Of a stretch of 64,000 bases of DNA, positions 31,812 through 38,045 are shown one piece after another. The stretch spans positions 434,001 through 498,000 of the forward strand of contig NZ_CP045417.1 of assembly GCF_009363755.1 (NCBI RefSeq), written 5' to 3'. Numbering within the stretch: position 1 is the first letter of the stretch; each line of letters begins with the position of its first letter. The position numbers and the translations under genes were made by a program. A model generated the notes under the pieces. The model was not told the DNA's origin and did no database searches. It was given only the letters and a program-made list of their open reading frames with translations. The DNA is from Halomonas sp. THAF5a. GTDB lineage: Bacteria; Pseudomonadota; Gammaproteobacteria; Pseudomonadales; Halomonadaceae.

Positions 31812-32587
31812 CGCCAAGGACCCTGACCTTCCTGGTCACCGAGGTCGAGGACCTCACCCCCGACGTCTTCCGCGTCCGGCTCGAGGGCCGCGCCGAGGCC
31901 GTGGCCCACGCCCCCGGCCAGTACCTGGAGCTCAAGCTCGCCGAGGACGTCTGGGTCCCCTTCTCCATCGCCAACGCCCACGCCGGCGACGGCGCCATCG
32001 AACTGCATATCCAGCACTGGCCGGAGCGCGACAACTCGGCGCGGCTGCGCGAGCTGATGCAGGTCGCCGAACGGCTGACCGTGCGCCTGCCCGGGGGCGA
32101 CTGCGTGCTGGACCCGGACAGCACGCGCCCGCTGCTGCTGGTCGCCGCCGGCACCGGCTTCTCGCAGATGAAGGCGATCGTCGAGGCGGCCCTGCACGCG
32201 GACCCCGAGCGCGAGATCGACCTCTGGTGGGCGGCCCGCGAGCGTCGCGACCTCTACCTGGAGCGGCTGCCCCGGGCGTGGGCGGAAGGGCATGCCGGGG
32301 TGCGCTTCCACGCCGTCACCGAGGTCGCGCCGGAGCAGGCCATCGAGGGCACACGGGTCCAGGCCCACCAGGGCCGCATCGACCAGGCGCTGGCCACCGG
32401 CCTAGACGACGTCTCCGGCCACGACGTCTACGTCTCCGGCTCGCCGGGCATGGTCTACGCCTGCGTCGACGTGCTGGCCTCGCTGGGGCTCTCGGCCTCC
32501 CGGGTCTTCTCGGACGTCTTCGCCTACGCCCCCCGTGACCCCATCGTGCCCACCGCGGGCAGCCTGGTGAGGGAGCATGACGCATGA
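31808..32587 (+). CDS. fre: NAD(P)H-flavin reductase (Fre)
   Basis: The 259-residue ferredoxin-reductase-like protein has a flavin-binding barrel ([20 protein letters not shown]) and a nucleotide-binding half ([19 protein letters not shown]), then [16 protein letters not shown]. Fre reduces free flavins with NAD(P)H. Historically E. coli fre lies next to ubiD, and the same adjacency is kept here with a four-base overlap. Reduced FMN may feed prenyl-FMN formation for UbiD; that link is inference. Confidence 0.9.
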   Translation: MTPRTLTFLVTEVEDLTPDVFRVRLEGRAEAVAHAPGQYLELKLAEDVWVPFSIANAHAGDGAIELHIQHWPERDNSARLRELMQVAERLTVRLPGGDCVLDPDSTRPLLLVAAGTGFSQMKAIVEAALHADPEREIDLWWAARERRDLYLERLPRAWAEGHAGVRFHAVTEVAPEQAIEGTRVQAHQGRIDQALATGLDDVSGHDVYVSGSPGMVYACVDVLASLGLSASRVFSDVFAYAPRDPIVPTAGSLVREHDA

Positions 32588-33297
32588 GCGCCTCGCCGAT
32601 CCTGATCACCGGCGGGGCACAGCGCCTGGGGCGCCACTGCGCCGAGCGCCTACGCGACGACGGCCACCCGGTGATCATCAGCTATCGCCGCGAGCGCGAG
32701 GCGCTCGAGGCGCTGCGCGAACGCGGTGTCGTCACCTTGCCGGCGGACTTCTCGAGCGAGGCGGGCATCCTGGATTTCCTGGCGCGCCTGAAGGCCGAGA
32801 CCGCCTCGCTGCGCGCCATCGTGCACAATGCCAGCGACTGGGCGCCGGACAGCGCTGGCGACGATGCCGGCGCCAACTTCGAGCGGCTTTTCCGGGTGCA
32901 CATGCTGGCGCCCTACCTGATCAACCTGCACGCTCGCGAACTGCTCGAGGCGTGCAGCGAGCCCCAGCGCGACATCGTCCACATGACCGACTACGTGGTG
33001 CAGAAGGGCTCCCGCAAGCACGCCGCCTATGCCGCCACCAAGGCGGGGCTCGACAACCTGACGCTGTCGTTCGCCGCCATGTTCGCGCCGAGTATCCAGG
33101 TCAACGCCATCGCCCCGGCGATGATCATGCTCAACGAGGGCGACGACGAGGCCTACGCCGAAAAGGCTCGCGCCAAGTCGGCCATGGAGATGATCCCCGG
33201 GCCCGGCGTGATCTACCAGAGCCTGCGCTACCTGCTCGACAATCGCTTCGTGACCGGCATCACCCTGCCAGTCGATGGCGGGCGGCATCTTCGCTAG
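32584..33297 (+). CDS. folM: Dihydromonapterin reductase FolM (short-chain dehydrogenase)
   Basis: The 237-residue SDR protein resembles E. coli FolM throughout: PILITGGAQRLGRHCAE, AIVHNASDWAPD, DIVHMTDYVVQKGSRKHAAY (Tyr-x3-Lys in YAATK), VNAIAPAMIMLNEGDD and the terminal PVDGGRHLR. FolM reduces dihydromonapterin to the tetrahydro form, the cofactor of bacterial phenylalanine hydroxylase in some species. It overlaps fre by four bases and completes a three-gene unit. Its aromatic-metabolism link is notable because the DAHP synthase unit follows. Confidence 0.9.
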   Translation: MSASPILITGGAQRLGRHCAERLRDDGHPVIISYRREREALEALRERGVVTLPADFSSEAGILDFLARLKAETASLRAIVHNASDWAPDSAGDDAGANFERLFRVHMLAPYLINLHARELLEACSEPQRDIVHMTDYVVQKGSRKHAAYAATKAGLDNLTLSFAAMFAPSIQVNAIAPAMIMLNEGDDEAYAEKARAKSAMEMIPGPGVIYQSLRYLLDNRFVTGITLPVDGGRHLR

Positions 33298-33339
33298 AAT
33301 GCCGGGCACCCCTGACGATAACCCCGAGAGGATCATGAG

Positions 33340-33468
33340 ATGGCGGGACACGACGAGAACTTCAAGGATGACAGCGGCCTGCTGGCCGTCTTCCTGGGCC
33401 TGGCGGTACTGGTGGGCATGAGCGCGCTGCCGGCCACCATCGGCTGGGTCCAGCTGGCAACCGGCTGA
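33340..33468 (+). CDS. Small single-span membrane protein, unknown
   Basis: A 42-codon open frame begins MAGHDENFKDDSG and continues with a hydrophobic stretch (LLAVFLGLAVLVGMSALPA). It has a good ribosome binding site (GAGAGG, eight bases before the ATG). The charged N-terminus, one transmembrane helix and Trp near its end suggest a small inner-membrane protein. It lies 42 bases after folM in the same direction and could be the last gene of that unit. I do not recognise a family. Confidence 0.6.
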   Translation: MAGHDENFKDDSGLLAVFLGLAVLVGMSALPATIGWVQLATG

Positions 33469-33531
33469 TCGCCGCCCCTTGCCGAAGCCGCCACGATGCG
33501 GCAGGATGACCCTATCACTCAGGAGATGACC

Positions 33532-33681
33532 ATGACGCCCGCTCTGCCCGCCACCCCCCGCACGCCCGTCGACGCCCCGCGTCGCGGTCATGCGTGCCTG
33601 GGCGACGAGGCGGCGCTGCAGGGTTTCCAGGGCTGGTATGGCGACTGGTTTAGCACCGGTGTGCCGGTGGCCATGTCCTGA
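33532..33681 (+). CDS. Aromatic leader peptide 1 of the DAHP synthase unit
   Basis: A 49-residue open frame with an AGGAG binding site six bases before ATG 33532. Residues 32-40 are FQGWYGDWF, five aromatics in nine residues, near the C-terminus. A strong terminator hairpin (33732-33773) lies 50 bases after its stop. A pause-type hairpin can form between 33658-33665, just downstream of the Trp39/Phe40 codons, and 33706-33713. This is the layout of a ribosome-mediated attenuator sensing Trp, Tyr and Phe. The longer start at 33496 is less likely. Confidence 0.72.
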   Translation: MTPALPATPRTPVDAPRRGHACLGDEAALQGFQGWYGDWFSTGVPVAMS

Positions 33682-33701
33682 GACGCACCAAGGACAGCGC
33701 C

Positions 33702-33818
33702 ATGAGGCACACCCGCCGGGTTGCCTCCTCCCAGAACCCCCGGACGGCAACCCCGCCCGGGGGTTCTGCCTTTCATGGCATCGCACATCATCACGACAGA
33801 CGAGGAGAGAGACCATGA
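33702..33818 (+). CDS. Possible 38-codon linker ORF between the two leader peptides
   Basis: An open frame begins at ATG 33702 with AAGGA seven bases upstream, runs through both arms of the attenuator hairpin, and ends by overlapping the start of leader peptide 2 (ATGA, 33815-33818). If translated, ribosomes would open the terminator and feed leader 2. High G+C makes short frames common, so this is tentative; its composition (AHHHDRRGERP end) suggests no function. Confidence 0.3.
   Translation: MRHTRRVASSQNPRTATPPGGSAFHGIAHHHDRRGERP
33732..33773 (+). terminator. Attenuator-type terminator upstream of DAHP synthase gene
   Basis: CAGAACCCCCGG (33732-33743) pairs perfectly over 12 bases with CCGGGGGTTCTG (33757-33768), followed by CCTTT. 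Bases in its loop (33746-33753, GGCAACCC) are perfectly complementary to 33718-33725 (GGGTTGCC). That alternative helix would exclude the terminator and so act as an antiterminator. The T-run is short, so termination may be partial. Confidence 0.65.
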
Positions 33819-33973
33819 CCGCATCCATCGCCATTCGCCAGACCCGGGGCTTCGTGGGCTATTACGGCTATTGGCGATTTAGCGAGCTGCGGTCGGCTCA
33901 CCTCGCCACCTCCGGCCGTAGCGAGATCGGTGGTTCCCGACAGACACGATGTACGACCGCTACCCGGAGTTGA
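33815..33973 (+). CDS. Aromatic leader peptide 2 of the DAHP synthase unit
   Basis: A 52-residue open frame starts MTASIAIRQTR with an AGGAG binding site seven bases upstream. Residues 13-22 are FVGYYGYWRF, six aromatics in ten. Its stop (33971-33973) overlaps an ATG as TGATG and lies five bases before the chosen DAHP synthase start at 33979, so coupling is likely. Downstream of the aromatic codons, CTCGC (33902-33906) can pair with either of two GCGAG words (33882-33886 or 33921-33925). The first would be covered by a ribosome stalled on the aromatic codons. No T-run follows, so control may be translational. Confidence 0.7.
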   Translation: MTASIAIRQTRGFVGYYGYWRFSELRSAHLATSGRSEIGGSRQTRCTTATRS

Positions 33974-33978
33974 TGCCC

Positions 33979-35037
33979 ATGAATGCCCCCGTTTCGCTGA
34001 CCCCCGCCCCGCACCAGGCCGCCCCGATGACCGCCGACACGCTCCCCACCCCCGGCGAGCTGCGCCAGTCGCTGCCCCTTGCCCCGGCCCTCGCCGAGCA
34101 GGTGGCCGCCCACCGCCGGGCGATCCGCGCCATTCTCGACGGCCATGACGACCGCCTGCTGGTGGTGGTTGGGCCCTGTTCCGTCGACGACCCCGAGGCC
34201 GCCCTGGACTATGCGCGTCGGCTGGCCGAGCTGGCCCCCAGGGTCGCCGACCGCCTGCTGATCGTGATGCGCGTCTATGTCGAGAAGCCGCGCACCACCG
34301 TGGGCTGGAAGGGGCTCGCCTACGACCCGGATCTCGACGGCAGCGGTGACATGGCGCGCGGCCTGCAGGCCTCCCGCGCGCTGATGCGCGACATCGTCGG
34401 GCTCGGCCTGCCGGTGGCCACCGAGCTGTTGCAGCCGATGCTCGCGCCCTACCTGGACGACCTGCTCGCCTGGGTGGCGATCGGTGCCCGCACCACCGAG
34501 TCGCAGCTGCATCGCGAGGTGGCCAGCGGCCTGGAGGCCGTGGTCGGCTTCAAGAACGGCACCGGCGGCGAGCTGCAGGTCGTCCTGGACGCCATGCATT
34601 CCGCCGCCCACCCCCATCGCCACTTCGCGATGGCCGAGGATGGCCGGCCCATGGTCCGTGAGACCGCCGGCAACCCCTATACACACCTGGTGCTGCGCGG
34701 CGGCCACGGCGAGCCCAACTACTCCGCCGCCCATGTCCTCTCGGCGCGCCGCACCCTCCAGGCCGCCGGCCTCGCGCCGCGCATCATGGTCGACTGCAGC
34801 CACGCCAACGCCCGCAAGGACCACCGCCGCCAGAGCGAGGTGCTGCTCGACGTGCTGGCCCAGCGCGAGGCCGGCGACGCCTCCCTGGTGGGCCTGATGA
34901 TCGAGAGCCACCTCCACGAGGGCAAGCAGCACCTCGTGCCGGGGCGGCTGCGCTACGGCGTCTCGGTCACCGACGCCTGCATCGGCTGGGAGACCACCGA
35001 GCACCTGCTGATGACCGCGGCGCAGCGCCTGCGGTGA
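33979..35037 (+). CDS. aroG: 3-deoxy-7-phosphoheptulonate (DAHP) synthase, class I AroF/AroG/AroH type
   Basis: The 352-residue enzyme condenses PEP with erythrose 4-phosphate, the first step of the shikimate pathway. LLVVVGPCSVDDPEAALDYA, VYVEKPRTTVGWKGL, AIGARTTESQLHRE, GFKNGTGGEL and DCSHANARKDHRRQ are the conserved catalytic segments. I chose ATG 33979 (MNAPVSL), with GGAG nine bases upstream; ATGs at 33949 and 33973 are in frame but less well placed. Which aromatic amino acid inhibits the enzyme cannot be read with confidence. The two aromatic leaders argue for control by all three. Confidence 0.95.
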   Translation: MNAPVSLTPAPHQAAPMTADTLPTPGELRQSLPLAPALAEQVAAHRRAIRAILDGHDDRLLVVVGPCSVDDPEAALDYARRLAELAPRVADRLLIVMRVYVEKPRTTVGWKGLAYDPDLDGSGDMARGLQASRALMRDIVGLGLPVATELLQPMLAPYLDDLLAWVAIGARTTESQLHREVASGLEAVVGFKNGTGGELQVVLDAMHSAAHPHRHFAMAEDGRPMVRETAGNPYTHLVLRGGHGEPNYSAAHVLSARRTLQAAGLAPRIMVDCSHANARKDHRRQSEVLLDVLAQREAGDASLVGLMIESHLHEGKQHLVPGRLRYGVSVTDACIGWETTEHLLMTAAQRLR

Positions 35038-35195
35038 GCGGCGCCTGGCGAGTAAGGTAAGCCGAGCGTCAGTGGGCGAGCATAAAACAAGGGCGTCGCA
35101 GCGCCTGCGCGGGTAAGCAAGGGAGGCCCGCGCCTGTACCCGGGGAGGCGATGGGCGGATAATCGCCGCATCGCTTCCCATCCCACGGGGCCCCC

Positions 35196-35708
35196 ATGAC
35201 GTTTCGCTTCGCGCACTTCGATCCCGCCACCTACCGCCGCGTCTCGCGCCTGACCAGCCTGGCCATGGCCGGCCAGCTGATCGTCTTCGGGCTGCTCTTC
35301 TCGCAGCTGCTGGTCGAGGCCTTCGGCGGCAGCCTCTGGATCAATGCCCTGGGCGTGCTGCTGGGGCTTGCGGCCACCAGCCTGGTCTTCGCCGTGCTGC
35401 GTCAGCGGCCCTGGATGGCCGGCATCCGCTACGTCTGGCGCCTCAAGCACCAGCTGGCACGGGTCAGCGCCTACCTGCCGGCCCTGCGCCGGGGCATGGG
35501 CGAGGGCGACGAGGCGGCCCTGGCGGTGCTGGCCTTCTACCATCAGGGCATGGCGCAGCTCGCCGAGCTCGAGGGGCGCACCCTCGACGACGCCGCCGAG
35601 CTGCTCGCCGAGCGGGAGGTGGTGCGCCATGCCCGGCGCGAGCGAGGGCTGCCCGAGCGTGTCGAGGGCCTCGACCTCGAGGACCTCGGGGGCTTTCGCA
35701 AGGGGTAG
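35196..35708 (+). CDS. DUF3087 family membrane protein
   Basis: This 170-residue protein has two hydrophobic helices in the N-terminal half (LAMAGQLIVFGLLFSQLLVE and WINALGVLLGLAATSLVFAV), then a soluble helical C-terminal region rich in Glu and Arg. It fits the DUF3087 family of gammaproteobacterial inner-membrane proteins; its function is unknown. It stands alone between the DAHP synthase gene and phoX. The gap upstream holds a seven-pair GC-rich hairpin near 35110 and a possible -10 box (GATAAT) near 35160. Confidence 0.8.
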   Translation: MTFRFAHFDPATYRRVSRLTSLAMAGQLIVFGLLFSQLLVEAFGGSLWINALGVLLGLAATSLVFAVLRQRPWMAGIRYVWRLKHQLARVSAYLPALRRGMGEGDEAALAVLAFYHQGMAQLAELEGRTLDDAAELLAEREVVRHARRERGLPERVEGLDLEDLGGFRKG

Positions 35709-35717
35709 GGGCCGGCG

Positions 35718-35746
35718 GCGTCATCGTCCTGTCACCTGCCCGTCCT
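35718..35746 (+). promoter_or_regulatory. Candidate Pho box upstream of phoX
   Basis: Three heptamers spaced 11 bases apart resemble the PhoB half-site CTGTCAT: GCGTCAT (35718-35724), CTGTCAC (35729-35735) and CCGTCCT (35740-35746), with 5, 6 and 5 matches. The 11-base period and place 60-90 bases before a phosphatase gene support PhoB control. Confidence 0.6.
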
Positions 35747-35806
35747 AGGCTCGACTCATCGACCCCAAGGCGCCTGCGGCGCCTCGCCCCAGATGAGGAG
35801 AGCAGC

Positions 35807-37930
35807 ATGAGCAAGGAAATCGAGGACCATCGCGTCCATAACGCCAGCGGCAACGAGCCCTTCACCTCCGTTCTCGATCGTCACGTCTCCCGACGCAGCG
35901 TGATGCGTGGCGGCCTGGGCCTGGCGGCCGCCTCGATGCTGGGCTTCGGCGGCGTCGCCCAGGCGCTGGCGGCGAGCGGCGCGAAGAAGACGCCGCTGAG
36001 CCTGGCCTTCGAGGCGGTCCAGGGCGCCAGGCTCGACGCCGTGGTGGTGCCGGAGGGCTATACCGCCCAGGTGCTGGTGCCCTGGGGCACGCCGCTCGAC
36101 GGCCAGGCATCCGAGTGGCACGAGGGGCTCGCGATGACCCCGGAGCGCCAGGCGCACAGCGTCGGCATGCACCACGACGGCATGTACCACTTTCCCCTCG
36201 ACCGCGACGGTGGTTCCCAGGAGTTCCTGCTCGCGCTCAACAACGAGTACATCGACCAGGCGGCGCTCTGGGCGCCCCAGGGCGGGCCCACCGCCGCCGA
36301 CCAGGGGCGTCGCCCCGCCGACGAGGTGCGTACCGAGATCCACGCCCACGGCGTCACCCTGGTGCACCTCAAGAAGCAGGCCGACGGTCGCTGGACCCAC
36401 GTGCCGGACTCCGACTACAACCGTCGCTACACCAGCGCCTCGGTGATGGCGCTGGGCGGCCCGGTGGCCGGCAGTGACTACGTGCGCACGCGCTTCTCGC
36501 CGGAGGGTCGGCTGACCCGTGGCACCAACAACAACTGCGCCAGCGGCCACACCCCCTGGGGCACCTACCTGACCTGCGAGGAGAACTGGCCGAACTACTT
36601 CATTCGCCGCGAGGCTCGGGAGCGGGACGACGAGCGTCTGGGGATCGGCCGCGAGCGCGGCCGCTACGGCTGGGAGAGCGCCGCCGGCGATGCCTCAGAG
36701 CGCGACGGCGAGTTCGCCCGCTTCGACACCACGCCCACCGGTGCCGACGCCCGCGAGGACTACCGCAACGAGGCGCGCACCTTCGGCTACGTGGTGGAGA
36801 TCGACCCCTACACCGGCGAGCGCGCCGTGAAGCGCACCGCCCTGGGGCGCTTCCGCCACGAGGGCTGCTGGCCGGGCAGGCTCGTCCCGGGCCGCCCGGT
36901 GGTCTTCTACTCCGGCCACGACGCCCGCAACGAGTACATCTACAAGTTCGTCTCCGCCGCCGCCTGGGACCCCGCCGACGCCAGCCGCCCCGGCGAGTCC
37001 ATGGACCGCCTGGCCATCGGCGCCAAGTACCTGGACGAGGGCACCCTCTACGTGGCGCGCTTCGACGCCGACGGCCGCGGCGAGTGGCTGGCCCTGACCC
37101 CGGACGCCGAGACCCGCGACGGCCGCCGCCTGCACGAGGCCCTGGGGCTGGCCGCCGACGACCAGGCGGGGATTCTTATCCACACCTGCGACGCCGCCGA
37201 CCTGATGGGGGCGACCCCCATGGACCGGCCCGAGTGGGGCGCCGTGGACCCCGCCTCCGGCGAGGTCTACATGACCCTGACCAACAACAGCCAGCGCACC
37301 GCCGAGGGCACCGACGCCACCTTCACCGGCGACGGCGAGGCGATCGACGAGCCTGGCGTGGGCTTCGCCACCGCTCCGGTCAATGCGCCCAACCCGCGTC
37401 CCGACAACGGCGCCGGCCAGATCATCCGCTGGCGCGAGGCGGACGACGCCACCCGCTTCGACTGGGAGGTGTTCGTCTTCGGCGCGGCGGCCGACGATGC
37501 CGACAACCCTTCCGGGCTGACCGAGGCCAACCAGTTCGCGAGCCCCGACGGTCTGTGGTTCGACGAGCGCGGCGAGGGCGACGGCATCCTCTGGATCCAG
37601 ACCGACAACGGCTACGAAGGGGTCGCCGAGCACACCAACGACCAGGTGCTGGCGGTGGTGCCCGGTGCCCTGGAGGCGAGCCCGGGCGGCGCCGCGGTGG
37701 TCAACCCGGGCAACCAGCAGGCGCTCAAGCGCTTCGCCGTGGGCCCCAACGGCAGCGAGGTGACCGGCATCTTCGCCACCCCGGATCGCACGGCGCTGTT
37801 CATCAACATCCAGCACCCGGGCAACTGGCCGGCGGCCGAGGATGCCACCCGGGCCACCGATGGCCAGGTGCGGCCCCGGGCGGCCACCGTGGTGATCCAG
37901 AAGCGCGACGGCGGGCCGGTCGGGGTCTGA
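35807..37930 (+). CDS. phoX: PhoX family alkaline phosphatase (Tat-exported)
   Basis: The 707-residue protein belongs to the PhoX/DUF839 family of calcium-iron phosphatases, which release phosphate from organic esters outside the cytoplasm. The N-terminus carries a twin-arginine signal (SRRSVMRGGLGLAAASMLGF, Arg29-Arg30) with a likely cut near residue 55. Family segments include NNNCASGHTPWGTYLTCEE, EGCWPGR, DGLWFDERG and the C-terminal FINIQHPG. GAGGAGAG precedes the start. TatABC is encoded 5 kb away, and a Pho-box-like array lies upstream. Confidence 0.94.
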   Translation: MSKEIEDHRVHNASGNEPFTSVLDRHVSRRSVMRGGLGLAAASMLGFGGVAQALAASGAKKTPLSLAFEAVQGARLDAVVVPEGYTAQVLVPWGTPLDGQASEWHEGLAMTPERQAHSVGMHHDGMYHFPLDRDGGSQEFLLALNNEYIDQAALWAPQGGPTAADQGRRPADEVRTEIHAHGVTLVHLKKQADGRWTHVPDSDYNRRYTSASVMALGGPVAGSDYVRTRFSPEGRLTRGTNNNCASGHTPWGTYLTCEENWPNYFIRREARERDDERLGIGRERGRYGWESAAGDASERDGEFARFDTTPTGADAREDYRNEARTFGYVVEIDPYTGERAVKRTALGRFRHEGCWPGRLVPGRPVVFYSGHDARNEYIYKFVSAAAWDPADASRPGESMDRLAIGAKYLDEGTLYVARFDADGRGEWLALTPDAETRDGRRLHEALGLAADDQAGILIHTCDAADLMGATPMDRPEWGAVDPASGEVYMTLTNNSQRTAEGTDATFTGDGEAIDEPGVGFATAPVNAPNPRPDNGAGQIIRWREADDATRFDWEVFVFGAAADDADNPSGLTEANQFASPDGLWFDERGEGDGILWIQTDNGYEGVAEHTNDQVLAVVPGALEASPGGAAVVNPGNQQALKRFAVGPNGSEVTGIFATPDRTALFINIQHPGNWPAAEDATRATDGQVRPRAATVVIQKRDGGPVGV

Positions 37931-37954
37931 TCCTCGCCGCCGCCGCTCGCCAAT

Positions 37955-37985
37955 AGGCCCCTGCCATCGGCAGGGGCCTGTCTCG
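37955..37985 (+). terminator. Hairpin between convergent phoX and ppk1
   Basis: AGGCCCCTGCC (37955-37965) pairs perfectly with GGCAGGGGCCT (37969-37979) around a three-base loop. No T-run follows on either strand, so termination efficiency is uncertain, but the position after phoX fits a terminator. Confidence 0.55.
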
Positions 37986-38030
37986 TTCAGGGGCCTTTCT
38001 CGTTCAGGGGGCTTTCTCGTTCAGGGGGCG
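37981..38030. repeat. Short tandem repeat, 17-base unit, about three copies
   Basis: TCTCGTTCAGGGGCCTT, TCTCGTTCAGGGGGCTT and a shortened third unit follow one another directly. They sit between the phoX hairpin and the 3' end of ppk1. The copy number could vary between strains. Confidence 0.85.
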
Positions 38031-38045
38031 CCTGGCGTCGGGCGG

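Noticed and set aside
35100..35140. GC-rich hairpin after the DAHP synthase gene as a terminator
   Set aside because: Seven pairs with a 13-base loop and no T-run; too weak to call as a separate feature.
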